The notes beneath the pieces were generated by a model. The model ran no database searches. It was given only the letters and a program-made list of their open reading frames with translations, and was not told the DNA's origin. Below are positions 1 through 13,424 of a DNA stretch of 64,000 nt, one piece after another. Made by a program: the position numbers and the translations under genes. Positions within the stretch are counted from its first letter, which is position 1, and each line of letters begins with the position of its first letter. This stretch comes from Allodiplogaster sudhausi (lineage: Eukaryota; Nematoda; Chromadorea; Rhabditida; Diplogasteridae), in contig CALZFC010000040.1 in the NCBI GenBank assembly GCA_945643635.1, positions 3,613,501 through 3,677,500 on the forward strand, given 5' to 3'.

Positions 1-266
1 CTTCACTGCTTCTGCTCTTCTTCTTCTTCTTTTCTTTTTCTTCCTATTCTATGTCTTCTATTTTTCTTCTCAAGTGTTCCATGAACTAATCTTTCTTTTA
101 TTTTCTTCTTTCTTTCTCATAGGATTTCATCTACTCTCATGCGAATATCTCGCTTTGCTTATGAATGCGAATATCTAGATTCACGTCATTTTCTATATTT
201 CTACGGCCTCTGCGAGGCCTCTGATCTTCACTTCCCTGATTGGTTGCGATTATTTAAAGGTGGAGA
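1..266. other. upstream region of the GPCR gene
   Basis: T-rich and CTT-rich sequence ahead of the first GPCR exon. I see no coding exon and no recognisable promoter element that could be defended. Confidence 0.4.
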
Positions 267-3200
267 ATGAACGATTCTTCGAATGAGCCGTTATATCTGC
301 CGGATGAAATCGATACTTCGAATCGTCAAACGATTAAGCTTTCCTTTGCAATCGCCTACCTCGTCCTCTTCATTGTCGGCGTCATTGGAAACCTGTGAAT
401 TGCCATTTTGCTTCTTATTCCTGCTTTCTTTCTTTCTGGATTGAGTTAGAATGTTAGAATTTACGATCTTTCCAGAAGGAAAAGACATTTTGAAGGATGG
501 AGTAATTGTTGCTGATTCAGAATTGTGATAGTGATGATTGCGAACGTGCTGACTTCGATGCGCCGCTCCTGCCGGGCGAGGCTCCGGCGGTCGCAGTCCA
601 GCACTAGCCATGTCTTCATCTATGTTCTCGGTCGCTCTCCATTCTATTCTAATCTTCTAACACTTTACGCGAACACTTTAAAGAGTAGCCACCAATATAG
701 AGAGAAAGAATAAAAAGACAAGAAGAAGTAATCCTCCTTGAAGGACTCTCCATTGTGGATCTCCTTGTCATTCTTCACCTGCCTTTCCTCGTAGTCGACC
801 TTCTCAAAGGTTCGCTTCAGCTTCTTGCTTCTGCACTCAGCTTATCCTGCAAATCCATTATGTGCAATGAACGGCATAAAAAGGGAAGAGAGGTAGAGCG
901 AGTGAGAGAATGGGAGGGAGCGAGTAAGAAAGGAGACAGAGATAAAAAGGGAGAGAAACAGAGGAAGAGGCAGGAGATAGTAGGAGACCAAAGGGAGAGA
1001 GAGAGAGAGCGCAAGAGAGCGAGAGAGAGAGAGAGGTGCGAGAGAGAGAGGGCGAGAGAGAGAGAGGGTGAGAGAGAGAGGGCGAGAGAGAGTGGGTGAG
1101 AGAAAGAGAGATCATGTGCTGAAAGTAGTGCGACTTAGCGAAGAAGCCGTGTGCTTCCTAGCATCATCTCGAAATCCTCTCTTGCCTCGTGGAGACGGCC
1201 ACCTAATGTAATCGAATTTTTCCATGCAGAACGAGTTGAGGACCTCTAAGGTCTAGTGGAAACAAGGGAGCTGATTCCATTGGGCTGCACGAGTAAAAAG
1301 GGAGTGAGTTCGGAGAAGTGGAAGAATAGAAGGAGATGAAGGGGAAGGGAAGTCTGGGAAGAGTGGAACAAGTATGTATGATGATGCAGGATCCTGGTTG
1401 TTCGGCGAATTGATGTGCAAGGTGTACTGGTTCGGGGAAAGTGTTAACAAGTTGTTGTCTTCCTTCCTCATGACGGTTCTCTCCTGGGATCGATACCTGG
1501 CAGTCTGCTCGCCAGTCACGTCCATGCGGTATGCAACTTGCTTGCATGGATAAGCAATCAACCAGGAGATCAGAAATGTCTTTGAGGATCCGCTCGAATA
1601 GTGTCGCAGTTGCAGTTCTGCTCGCGTCTTCAACACTCGCTGTCTTACTCCTTTTACCTGTTCTCATTCAGGTTGAGACCTACATATCTTTCAGATCAAA
1701 CGTAAAGGAAACATAGAAAAGAAATCTCCAAAGGAGAAATGCGACAATAAAGCTTATGGCTCTATTTTTCGTTCTTTGAGGCGAGTGTTGTCAAAATCGA
1801 CCGAATAAGGATGATTTCACTGGTGGATGGCTCTCCAGAGTTGGCCGTAGCCGGTTCTTATTTTCTCTAACACTTAGTGCATGGATGTAAACAGGAATAA
1901 GTTGTTGAGAGCGCGAAGGTTCCTTGGTGGCGAAGTGCATGTTCGATGCGGATGCCGTCTTCGTTCTCTACACATTCGGCACTGGCTTCGCTCTCCCCGC
2001 TTGCTTCATCACTATCTTCTATGCACAGGCACTCAGTGGGATGAGTTATGATGGGGAAGATTATAATGCTAGGTTATCTACCGACTTCACGTCAGCACGA
2101 AGAACATGCTCTCTTCTCGTTACGGACAGAAGAGATCCGCGGGCAGCCGCACCGCTGCTGCTCACCGCGTTCAACAGGTTCAACTATTTACGTCTATTTG
2201 CCTAACAAGAAAAGGCAAGAGGAATATGGCGATTACAGGTTACAAAGCGAATAATAGCTGTTATTGTGTTCTATTTCTTCTGCTGGACTCCGCAGTGGAC
2301 GTTGAATTTGATGTCACAGTTTGGCTTCATTCACGTTAGTCTCTTCCCTCTTTTCCACGGAGAATTAAAGGACTCATTCGCGATGAATTCTGTATGAACC
2401 GATAGTTATTTTATTTCAGCCAACCTGGGTGACGCCAGCGCTGTCTTCAGTCTTCTTCTGTGCTCACCTACTTGTCAGCCAGTCTCCCTCTTCTCTCGTT
2501 TCACCCCTTCTCACTCTCTCCCTTACTGCTTCTCTCCCTCTCTCTCTCGCTTTCTCTCTCTCCCTCTAGGTCTGCTTCAACTCAGCAGCGAATCCGGTGC
2601 TGTACGCCCTGATCAACCGTGAGCTGCGAGCTCAGCACCTGGCAGCCCTCGCCCGTCGACGCCAATCCATGACGGCGGCCACCCAAGTGGCTCTCGAGTT
2701 CGTTGCCCGCCACACTTCCAAGTGCGCCCTTCCCTCCACTCCCTCTCACTCAAACACTCTTTCTTCACTAACATTCCACTCCATTTGCTGCTTCTCTCTC
2801 TTGGCAAGGAAACATGCTTGAGAATGCCAGAGAGAGAGATAGAGAGAGAGAGAGAAAGAGGGAGAGAGAGAGGAATGAGATCGAGAGGAATCACAAAAGA
2901 GAGTGAGAGGCAGACAAACAAGGAAAATGCTTGCTTCTGCACTGGCTTGATTTCTTATTGCTTTTCACGTGTGTCTTCGCTTTTCCACTTCTGCAATAGC
3001 CATACAATTCTTTCACCTTCTTCCTTGCACAAAAAAGAGCAAAATAATCTATTGCAATGTAATGCACTCGCTTCTTCTTCCTTGTAATCCACTTTGTGTT
3101 CGTGATTATCCGCATCTACACCTTTCTTCAATCATCTTGCACAATTTTGAACATTTCCACTATTGTCGAAGCATTATAACTTTATTTAAATACTTGATTT

Positions 3201-4087
3201 CATTCGGATCCAGGAAAGTATGTTTAACTTTGCACGAAATCCATTAATTACCAGTGCATGTGGGTTTCCCCTTACAATTAGAAATGAAGAAGAGAGTGAA
3301 CGAGGAGTGGATTGGAGTCCTGAGTTGTGTTGAATGTTGTTGCTGCCTTGGTTCAGTGAAGGAGGCCGTCACTGCTCCTTGGTTAGCACGGGGGGAGGCG
3401 GCCCGCCTCTTCCTCAATCCTCTTCCAACGACTCCTCTTCTGGCTGCTCCAGCTTGTCAGTTCCTCTCCTCTTTCACTCGACGGGCTTCGGATATGTATG
3501 TACATATGGATATCTTATGTAAGTACATATCAGCTTACAATTACTGTATACTTTCACCCTCTTGTACTCTCTTGCCATCTTTGATTTGCTTCTCTGTATT
3601 AATTTCGCTCCTACTTCTCAACTTTGTTTTCTATGACCTCTATCTCCTTTCTCCTCTTTAATTTCTCTATCGCCAGAGCACCTATGCCATTGACTCGCTT
3701 CCGCTTAGTGCTAAATGCTTTATAAAAGAAATCTCGGTGAATGTCTATTTTGTTCTACAGCAAAAGCTCATTTGTTCGAATTCTCGCTAAAGTTATTTTT
3801 GCAAATCTTGGATCCTTTCTCCTCCTTTTTCAGCCTGGCTGGTATTAAAATCAACGTATTCAACGGAGGATTCAAAAAGAGAAGGTCAGTTTTTTCCTCC
3901 CATAAATTATATTTGTTTATTTTGATCTCTAGTGATAACTATGTAAATATTAAATGTGATAAATAGAGTAAGAGTTGGATTAAGCGAGCCGCCCTCTCCC
4001 TCGAAGTGCTCGCAGTTCTCTGCAGAGCCAACGCACAAAGACATCGTATGCAGTCATTTACTATTATATTTTTTTAATATATTTTGA
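267..4087 (+). CDS. class A (rhodopsin-like) neuropeptide-type GPCR, multi-exon
   Basis: A seven-helix receptor for a probable peptide ligand at the plasma membrane. The start ATG at 267 opens a short N-terminal tail leading to TM1; exon 1 ends at 394 in GNL and exon 2 (521-630) continues [10 protein letters not shown]2 reads [14 protein letters not shown] (from 744). TM3 ends in WDRYLAVC (about 1485-1510), the DRY motif. TM4 lies near 1590-1670, TM5 near 1935-2030, TM6 has CWTPQW near 2280, and TM7 has [16 protein letters not shown] near 2580-2630, the NPxxY motif. The DRY, CWxP and NPxxY set and the CWTP form suit allatostatin-C/somatostatin/opioid-like receptors; the ligand cannot be told. 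Serine/proline-rich tail exons near 3370-3480, 3832-3890 and 3967-4087 join in frame but are less certain. Introns carry GA and CT microsatellites. Confidence 0.78.
970..1112 (+). repeat. GA microsatellite in GPCR intron
   Basis: A long, slightly interrupted (GA)n tract lying between the TM2 and TM3 exons. On the coding strand it is purine-rich, the opposite of most other tracts in this window. Confidence 0.9.
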
Positions 4088-4930
4088 CTCCGCAACAAGT
4101 TGTCAGAAACGAAACAGTTTATGGACGAATGTATGGAGCCAATGAATGTATTCTATTCGAATGAGTGATTCTGTTCAGCTGCGCGTCTCTGCTTCGTCTC
4201 CTTTCCGTGATCTGAAGGAATCTCCTGAAGACGCTTTTCTATGACCTCTCTTTAATTTATGCCCGGGCTCATTCTCTATAATATCTGGATTTACAAGAAG
4301 AAGCGGGTAATATCAGCGTTCATTGTTTCTCAGAGTTCAGCCATTAAATAGACGCATATATTCAAAGGTGTCATCTTTATGACCTGTCAGAAATGCATAA
4401 ATATTGTATGGAATTCAGTAGTTGTCTATTTTATAGAACGAGCCGTTACAATTTACATTGCATTCGTTTTGAGATTGCGTTGATAACAAGGAACCCGGAA
4501 TGATAACAGTCTCACGAGCACTAAACTCTTATTCTAACAGAATGTGAAATCGGCGTGGAAACATCTCGCACTTTTCATTTAATTTTCTTTGTTTTAGTCC
4601 GTGACTCGGAAGACGAGGGAAATGGAAAAATAATACATCTCATTAGCTTATATAAGCCCATGATGCTGATAGCATTTCTTGGGGGAATGACAGCAACAGA
4701 GGACTTGACAGGTGAACGCGGTACATAATGCAAAGATGCCAGTAGAAGAAAAGCCCCGTCGTGAATCCCCGTAGGCAGTTAGCAGCTGAGTAGTTTAATT
4801 CAATGACAACGAATTGGAAGATTAATCATTTTTCTGCAAACAGAATACTCGTTTCTATCTTCTAATAACGAATACAGATATAATTCATTGAAGTAAAAGC
4901 TACCTGCGAAGTCGTTGCAAGAAAGTGAGT
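4088..4930. other. intergenic region between convergent GPCR and channel genes
   Basis: Lies between the end of the plus-strand GPCR and the end of the minus-strand channel gene. It should contain both 3' untranslated regions. I see no exon, repeat or RNA gene in it. Confidence 0.4.
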
Positions 4931-6221
4931 CTAGACGGAAAAGTCGTCGGGAAGAGGAGGAACGGGAAGAAAGGCGTAGCGGAGGAAACCGAGGAGGGTG
5001 GCGAGGTTGATCAGTTCGAAGAGCAGCAGCAGGATGTGATCGACGCGGGCGAAGATTCGATTCCACTCTCTTTCCACCTGAATCGACGCTACGTGCATGG
5101 AAATTATTATTTTTTAAATTATGGTAATTTTATAAATAAAAAATAAAAGAGTTGCGGACTTTTCCGTTCCATTTGATTCGTTCGAGCCTCTCCCTATGCG
5201 ATTTCTGAGCTTGCGCCACTTCGAGAAGATGAGAGAGAATGCCAGCCATCTCAGGAATTCGTCTTAAAAAGAAAAAAGACCATGATCTACGATGATCTAC
5301 CAATCAGAAGAAATGCGTTGGCTAACACAGTATTGGAGATGGACTCCTTCTTGACGACGTTGCCAGCACTCCTGACCAGGGCAGCTTCATGGGCACAGAG
5401 AGCAGAGTGAGCGTGTAGATGTTGCTGGAAAGGGAGAGAAGAGTGGCCGTTCCTCTCGGATGGAACAGACGCCTCGGGCAGGCCGCGGAAAGGATTCGGC
5501 AGCTTCTTGTACACCGACAGTTGCAGCATGCGGTAGGTGGACTCCGAGGGCATGCATTCCGTCTGGCAAGAATGACATATGAGAGACTGAGGAAGAAAAA
5601 GGAGAAACCTGAATCCTTGCCCGACTGGCACTCAGCAGAGCCATGGAAATCGCCACTCCGATAGCACAAATCATTATCTCGGCGATGATGTAGTAGCCTG
5701 GCAACCGAAAGCACTTAACTTCGCCACTTGAAATATCCAACACATTCACCAAGAAATGAACGAATAATTAATAAAGAAATGTTTCTTCACCGAGAAGAGG
5801 GATGGAATTGCTCTTTGGCATTGCTCCTGCAACGATGTCGAGCAGCACAGTCATCGCGAGCAGAGAGCCAAGGCCAAGCGAGACCTGCCAGGCAAGGAAT
5901 CAGGCAGACACACACAAACGAGTACCTTTTCATTTCTAGGGCCATCATTGCTGCCCGGAGAGAAGATGCCGAGGATGGACAGCGCTGAGATCAGAAAGGT
6001 AGGCACGACAATCACAGTGACGTAGTAGATCGGACGGCGGTTCAGATGAAGGATGTAGTGCACCTTCAGAAACAATCAAGAGGATGTATCTCAGTGTCCT
6101 TCTCAATCACTCACCTCCACCCGATACTCGCCATCTTCAAGGAAATTGAGCTGTCGCACGGTTACGTTCATCACTTCCCACTCCGCATTTCCCTCAACAT
6201 GCACAAATTAGAAGCCATGAC

Positions 6222-6261
<40 letters not shown>

Positions 6262-7209
6262 GAAAGAGATAGAAAGAGTTTGGTGTAGGAGAGCTAACGG
6301 CGAAGTAGGAATCCCTGGGTGGGGCAGACACGTTCACTGTCATCTCCTGCTCGTTCAGCAGTGGAGAAGCAAAGGCGATTGCACAAAACTAAATAAAGGC
6401 AAACTTAAATAATTTATTTCAGTCAGCTAATTTTTTGTTCTTGAAGTTAGAGATGATTTACACATCTTATACCTTTCTTTCTTCATCGCCTGTGCTTTGA
6501 AGAAAGCATAGAATGGAACAGTAACCTGAGTGTCGAAAGGGAAGAGATCAATGTTGAGTCGGCAGATGATTGTGACGTACTCGGGATTGTTCACTTTCAC
6601 ATCCCCCGTGTGCTGCACTCGGATGTCATAGCGATCTTGTGTTAGCATCTGCTTCGTGTCCATGCTAAAGAGAATGAAGGGAATGGAATACGAGAGATTG
6701 AGAGAAAGAAGAGAGCAAAAGAGGAGAGAATTAGGAGAGATCAGAGAGACAGCGAGAGAGAGAGAGAGAAATGGATGAGAGTTAGCGTTCAAGGAGTGAA
6801 GATAGGGAGTAAGAGAAAGAAAGACATAAAAACAGAAAAGGGTAATGAGAGAGCGGAGCAAGAAGATTGCTCATGGTCAGAGAGTGAACTAGGATCAGAT
6901 GAAAAGAGTATTATATTTCTAGTACATATTGCAACGGTTTTGAATTCCCCTATAATTTCTTGTCCTTTTCTTGTCATACCATGTCAGAGGATCAAAATCT
7001 CAAATCCGAAGATACAAAAACTTAAGTTAAACTTTGAAAGATGTCTCTTCTTAAATAGAAAAAAAAATCACTAATAATCACGAAAAAGGGTCACAAAAAA
7101 AGCAGCAGGCCACATGAAGGGGTTTTTAGAGGATGATGAGTAACTCATTGAATATTTACTCGTTGGACTTTTACAGATGGCTTTCCTCTCTTTATCTTTC
7201 TTTTTCCCG

Positions 7210-7252
<43 letters not shown>

Positions 7253-8224
7253 GTTTCTCTCTCTCTTTCGCTCTCTCTCAAAAGTCACGGTAGACTGACG
7301 GAGAAGAATGCCTGATCTCTCGGGGTGCACCAAGAGTGTCCTTAGCAAGAAAACGGAAAAAGACAATGAGAAAAAGGGAAATTGAACAACTCCTGAACTG
7401 AGAGTGTGAGAGAAAAGAGAGAAGTGAATAGTTGAAACTTCTAGTTGCAGCAGAAGTAACATTTTCTTTGCCCTCGCTTTATTGAATAAAGAAGAATACG
7501 AAATCTTCAGAGGCATGACGAGATAGCAAAATTTGACGATAACTAAGGAAAAGATGGAAAGAATGTGGCCAACCACGAGAGAGATGCATTGATTGAAAGA
7601 GGGAAAGAGAAAAAAGAAAACGAAGGTTATTAATTTGCATATGTACGTTTGTAAAAAAAATGTGGCGATAATGAAACATGTTTAATTATTAACAAAACGA
7701 TTAAATAGATTCATAAAATGTTTTTATGTTAAAAAAAACACCTGTTGTAGATGACGAGTTTTGGAGCCCAGATGAGTGAGAAAGGCATGATAAGTTGAGT
7801 GGTTCCGTTGTGGTGGAGAGGATCCCAAGTGAGTCCCTCGTCTCTCCATCTCTTCAAAGGGAACATCTTAACTATTCAGGCAGCTTCAAATGATTCACTC
7901 ACCTGCACGTGTGAGATCACAATCGATGCGACTTGTTGGTTCTCGCGCTCAAACAAGGAAAGGACATCTTTATCAAGTATCACGAATCTTTTTCTCATTA
8001 TTTTCGACTGAATCAAGCATGTGAACATAAAGCCCATTTCATTGCCAAAATCATTATCATATTTCGAATTAAAAAGGAACAGGTAAAACGTACAAGTTCA
8101 GTGAGGATAGCGAGAACGATGGTCATGTGAATAGTGACTGGAATCCCTCGTGCCATCCCTGGACGGATCCTTTTGTCGTATCCTCTCATCAACTCGTCCA
8201 GAAGAATGCTCTCCGGCTCTGAAA
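4931..8224 (-). CDS. cys-loop ligand-gated ion channel subunit, nAChR-like (LGC type); N-terminus not located
   Basis: A pentameric neurotransmitter-gated channel subunit. Exons read on the minus strand: ligand-binding domain from about 8224 (ESILLDELMRGYDKRIRPG), then VLSLFERENQQVAS (about 8000), LTWDPLHHNG and LIWAPKLVIYN (about 7830-7745), then the complete cys-loop CRLNIDLFPFDTQFC split across exons at about 6550 and 6388. M1 (YYVTVIVVPTFLISALSI), M2 (PRNEKVSLGLGSLL to AMPKSNSIPLLG), M3 (GYYIIAEIMICAIGVAIS), a loop exon at about 5610-5420, and M4 from EWNRIFARVDHI to the stop at 4931 follow. Glu before M2 suits a cation channel; no vicinal Cys pair is seen in loop C, so it is non-alpha. 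AMPKS after M2 is typical of diverged nematode LGC subunits. The exon with the signal peptide lies above 8230 and I could not fix it. Confidence 0.85.
6221..6275 (+). repeat. GA microsatellite in channel intron
   Basis: (GA)n tract in the intron before the pre-M1 exon; pyrimidine-rich on the coding (minus) strand. Confidence 0.85.
7208..7280 (+). repeat. CT microsatellite with C-run in the 1.1-kb channel intron
   Basis: A short C homopolymer followed by (CT)n, inside the largest intron of the channel gene (about 7744 to 6665). Confidence 0.85.
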
Positions 8225-8976
8225 AGAACATTACTCTTCTATCCCTTTTTTATAGCATGCCATTTATGGTTTCATGAAATCAAGATTAATTAGATTACAA
8301 AATATTTGAACTACATATTTTCAATACATCCAGGAAGTAGAAGAAAACATGCGGTTGACCATGAGTATACATTTTGATGAGTCATGAAAAGTGATCAACT
8401 AAATGCTGCTTCTCCCATTCTAATTCCATTCAGCCTCATGTATTTCTCAGTGCCTCACCCCCTCTTCTGTTCCCTCTGCACCTTCCACCCTTTTTCTAGC
8501 CAACTTTCTTCACCTACTCTCTGCCTTTGCACTCTCACCATTTACCGCACTCTCTCCGGAGCCATTTCATTTGGTCACTAATAGTATGGAGTTCAACGAA
8601 GTGGAAACTGTATACATCGTGTTGGTCATGACGTATATTTGAATGTTGAAGAAGATTGTCACAGTTCAAACCATCCGTTAAAAACACTCGTCCTTATTCA
8701 CTCAATCCTCAAAGGACAACAATTTTCCTATCGGGATCATGTTTTCACCTGGCGAAGTTGTTTGGAGTCCAACTTGTCTACCAAGATATAATGAAAGAAT
8801 GAAGACGGAAAAGGGGTTGCTTGAAGTTATCGAAAATGACGGTATTGACCAGTCTGAGAAAATCCAGAGCTTAGACGTGAGAAGAATACATGAAGATAGT
8901 AAGAGAAAAATAAATAAAAAAAGGGACGAAGAACGTGAGAGAGTAGCAGAGTAGTTGGCTAGAAGATTGTTTTGCC

Positions 8977-9620
8977 TCATCGGGATCTCCCCTTGACATT
9001 CTCATAACTTTCTTCTGGTTGCTTCCTAGATCGTACTGAGCAATATTGCAAGGAGTCCATTTGTTGCCTGCCTGCAGCCTCCTCGAATGGAATCGCCTTC
9101 TTGGTTTCCTTGCTGGCTCCCCCCCCCCCCACTCGGGAACCACACCAATCAAAAGCCGTCTTTCCACTGAAGAGGATTCCACCCTCCAAAACACATCTCT
9201 TCAGCTGTTCACGCACGCAAATCTTTTTCTCTTTCTGCACAGGCAAAGCGGTTAACGAATCAGCCATTGTGGAGAGAACCATCAGCTTCATTTGCGCAAA
9301 GAGAAAAAAGTGAGAGGAGGAATAAGAACCAACGTTTAGGTGGAGGCGAGAGAGTGGAATGATGGACGTGCTGGCGGAGGGGATGGCCATCTGGAGGTCT
9401 CCGCGAGGCCGATTCTGATATCATGAACAGCAGCATCGGCAACAACCCTCCAGGCATTCTGCAAGGCTCTTTGGCTCTCTTATGAGGGAAGAGATGGCAG
9501 GGAGGATCACATAACAGCCGAGAACAAGTGGCCGAAAAGTGGAAGCGTGGCCAAGGAAGAGGAAACCGTGGAACGGACGCATCTTCAAAGTGCGCGAGGT
9601 TTGTCTGTTTCCTCATTCTC
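8977..9620 (-). CDS. unresolved minus-strand exons, function unknown
   Basis: Coding-like stretches without a full model. The most convincing is a hydrophilic C-terminal exon ending at a stop at 8977, reading IPFEEAAGRQQMDSLQ and then RKQPEESYENVKGRSR. Upstream, near 9500-9540, is a hydrophobic stretch (LVLGCYVILPAISSL) that could span a membrane, and near 9390-9440 an open stretch with DIRIGLAETSRWPSPPPA. The parts were not joined with consistent splice phases. This could be a small membrane protein between the channel and the next gene, or spurious. Confidence 0.25.
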
Positions 9621-9631
9621 TTTCTCTCTCT

Positions 9632-9665
<34 letters not shown>

Positions 9666-9716
9666 CTCTCTCTCTCTCTCTCTCTCTCTCTTGCTCTCTC
9701 TCTCTCTCTTCACTCG
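9618..9716 (+). repeat. CT microsatellite
   Basis: Nearly pure (CT)n of about 100 bp with two single-base interruptions (GCT). Confidence 0.9.
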
Positions 9717-10366
9717 CCTCATGCGAGACGGCAAATCGTTCCTTCACAATCAGATGCAAATAAGGAAGAGCAGAGAAAAAAATGAGGTAAGGGGAAGTAG
9801 GAGAGAAGAGAGAGCGAGTAGATAAGGGAGATATGACAGAGGATGAGATGAGGCAGAGAGAAGCCGCAGACAGGCACGAGGGAGGATGTAGGAAACATCG
9901 TCAGATGAATAAAGTAGTCAAGCAGTAAGGAGAGCGAGGATGTATGAAGGATAGCGCGGACAGTTATCGAAAAAAACCGAAAAAAAAATTGTGGCGAAAT
10001 TACAAGTACGGTGTCTCTATTAGGAATTACGTTCGCAATAATTAGGAAAACTAAAAAAAATATTTTAAGTCATAGCAATAAGATATTTGGTGGTGAACTA
10101 ATGACATTTTTTCATCAACAAAGAGGAAGTTGGAAGAAACTAATTATTGTTTGAAATGAAATAATATCCGATTCGGATTGGGCCGCACTGGCCAAAACAA
10201 ACGGGCCATTAACCTAGAGAGGGCCCGAGAGCCAGCGAGCAGAGAAGAAGTCTGGATCTACTATGGAATCCAAGTGGAACGGAAGACTCGTGCGACAAAG
10301 GCATATCAACATAGAAAGAGAAGGCGAAAAGCAACCAAGAGAGAATGAAAGAGGTGAGGGAGAGAT

Positions 10367-10402
<36 letters not shown>

Positions 10403-10518
10403 GATGAGAGAGAGAGAGATGAAGAGATGAAGAAAAGAAGGGAGAGAGGAAGAGAAGAGAAAGGGGAGGGTGAGAGGCAGTGTAGAAGCCGTTGCTGCAG
10501 TGAATGAAGGGCCAAACA

Positions 10519-11226
10519 TCAGCTCGAGCCGTTCACTGCGATCTTCTCAACGTAAACTTTGAAGACACCGACGCTAAGGAGGAAATTTGAGAAGGAAAAG
10601 CGAATGTTTCTTCGCTATTAGGATTAGTAACATCTTTGCAGTTTGCAGCGAGTTCAAAAGTACCAAGGAATCTTCAACGAGCCTCTTGATGAAGCGCAAG
10701 CAGAAGCTGATGTCAACAGAAGCTTCGAGGTATTCAACTTCTTCAAGACTTTTTCTGTTGCCAAAGAATGAGGAAGCAAAGAGACGAAACCAGGGAAGGG
10801 GAGCTATTATCTCAGACTGGCAAGTACCAAGAAAGGACCACAATGATGAGGAAGAACTTCCGCAACACGTGTCTCTCTTTCTCTCGCTCTCTTCTCTCTG
10901 CGTCTCTCTTACAAACTTACTCCGGGTCACATAGTACTCATATTCAGGTGTGGCATCCCCTTCCTATTTGTGATGGGATGGAACGAGACCACATTGAGGT
11001 TATTTTTCATACTCACACCCTTCTTCTTCTTCTTTTATCAACTGATCCTTCAAGGAAAATTTGTTGCATATATGCGAGAAAAGCAGCGATAAATTTAGAA
11101 GCGAATTTGTTGTGGCAGTTCAGACTTCGATAAGGAGCTTGCGGAGATTACGGTCAAGGTTGGGAAAGAAACGATCACAGAGAGGACGAATAAAATGCGC
11201 AAAAGGGTGGAAACGAGGACGGCCAT
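10519..11226 (-). CDS. possible small secreted protein, function unknown
   Basis: Tentative four-exon model. Exon 1 starts at ATG 11226 and encodes a classic signal-peptide-like run (MAVLVSTLLRILFVLSVIV, then SFPTLT) before a possible GT donor. A following short exon after an AG acceptor reads EGDATPEYEYYVTR (about 10974-10930) before a strong GTAAGT donor. A helical stretch with YLEASVDISFCLRF and RLVEDSLVLLNSLQ lies at about 10735-10640. The last exon, after acceptor CCTTAG, reads VGVFKVYVEKIAVNGSS and stops at 10519. One choice of junctions is in phase throughout, but another is also possible. No family was recognised. Confidence 0.33.
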
Positions 11227-11818
11227 GGTACACGGCTCCCTCCTTGGCCCCGCCCCTTTTGCACTTTCAATTTCCGGAAAAATAGAAAAAAAATCACGAA
11301 AACATGCTGTTCTTTGCCAGCACGGAAATACCAACTCTATGTATCTACAAATAAAAAACAACCAAATGGCAAATGTTGCAACCGCAAGAATATGGACTGA
11401 TGCGGTTAAATGGGATGTCACACCCCCTGATCCTGTATTCCTCTCCTCCACTCCCGGCTCTCTGACGTTCCCTCTTTCTTATTCTCCTGCTGGTATCTTC
11501 CCTCCCCCTCTCTCTCACTTTCTTTCTCTTTCTGTCACTCTCTACTTCCCTCTTTGTTTCTCCTCCGCTACTTCTACATGCAATTGTCACGACGAACGAA
11601 CATGCTCCGCCCCTTTGGGTCACTTGCAGAAAAAGGAAACAATTGGCCGGCAGTTTTATTGAATTGGGATGTGAGAGTTAGTTGGAAGAGAGAAGGACAA
11701 GGAGGAGAAGAAGACGGAGAGATGCTCTCACGCCTCCCAATCATACGGAAACTCCTGTCAAGCAGAAGAGAAGAGTGATGGGGAGGGAAGAGGGGGAGGG
11801 GGATTAGGGGAGGGGTGG

Positions 11819-12858
11819 CTAGACTCCAACCTCGACTCGGCAGGTCTTCATTGCGTCCTTCATCAGATCGATGATCTCAGAATAGTTCGGCTCATCGAAG
11901 AATTTTCCCTTAAAATTTTGAACTGTGTTTCCCTAAAGTGAGAAGCTGGAGCCGACCTTGTCAAGGATCGGGAAGACCTTGAGAAACTGCCTCGGGCAGC
12001 CTCCGAAGAGCTCCCTGAAGCGCGCCTCCCGACATGCCTTCTTCGTCTTTCCAACCTCTCCTGGGTCCTGAAATCATGACTTTTGTGAATATATGTAATG
12101 TTAACTGAAGATTCCCTACTTGAGACTGTGTATGCAAAGACTAACAGCTTGACTCCGCCATGGGAGATGGCCTCGGATGAGTTCGATGACCATGTAGAGC
12201 CACGACTCCAAGTCGTCCTTGCGGCACTGCTCACGCTGGATGTGGCAGGCGAGCGGAGCGTACTTCAGGGTTCCTTCAAGCAAGGACGGCATTGTCTGCT
12301 TACAATTGGATTGGCTGTCACCACCTACTCCATCTCAGCAGTTCCAGTGCAGCCAGACAGTCACAGAAGCGATCAATCAACAGAAAAAGAAAGAAGAATT
12401 CTAATGCAGACCACGGAATCCGGCCAGAGTGCGCGGGTTGCGGAGAGTTCCGTCGCTCTTCACGAACTTGCGCGCCATTCCGAAGTCCAGCATGTACACC
12501 TGAAGGAGTCGAAATGAGATTGAGAGGAAGAGTGACAATGACAGAGGGAGAGAGAGAAATCGAGAAAGAGCCGGTCAGAGAAAGCTGATATAGAACAGTT
12601 TTACTACAAACCTTTCGCTCCTCATGCAGAACGCGCCTTCCGACGGTGTAGTTGGCAGGCTTGATGTCGCGGTGGAGGTAGCCGATCAGGTGCAGCTCAC
12701 GAATTGCACTCAGACACTGCAAGGAGAGGTGAGAGAGCGAGAAGGAAAGGGTGAAGGGAGAGAGAAAAGAGCGAAAGGGGAAAGCGGGAAATAAAGAGGG
12801 AGAGGTATGTACATATAGATTAAAATGGAGACAGAGGGAGAGAAAACGAGGTTGAGGT

Positions 12859-12900
<42 letters not shown>

Positions 12901-13318
12901 ACCTGAATGCCGACAGAGAGTGCACAGCCCATGGAGAAGTGACGCTCCGGTGCGGCCATCCGAAGATCCTCAAGAAAGCCACATGACGAAAGCAGAGAGT
13001 GAGAGAGAGAGATAAATAGGGTTTTACCTGCAGTGACTTGCCGACGAGAGTCATGATCACGTAATTGAAGTTGTGCATCTGGCCCCTTCCGTGGATTTGG
13101 CAGAAATGCTTCGGCTGGTGTATTAGAAAATAAATTTAAATTCTTCTTAAAGGCATAAAACGGATCAGAAATGATGGCATAAGTATAGTTTCCCTCATTT
13201 TACATAATGCGAAACAGTGGCAAAGTTAGCTTCTTAGTGCTCTTTCCGAACTCCACTTGCTCTTCTTCTTCATTTCGACGTTGTCTTGTCACTCATTTCT
13301 CGTCCTCCTCCTTCGTTT

Positions 13319-13353
<35 letters not shown>

Positions 13354-13379
13354 TTCTCTCTCTCTCTTTCTCTCTCTCT

Positions 13380-13424
<45 letters not shown>

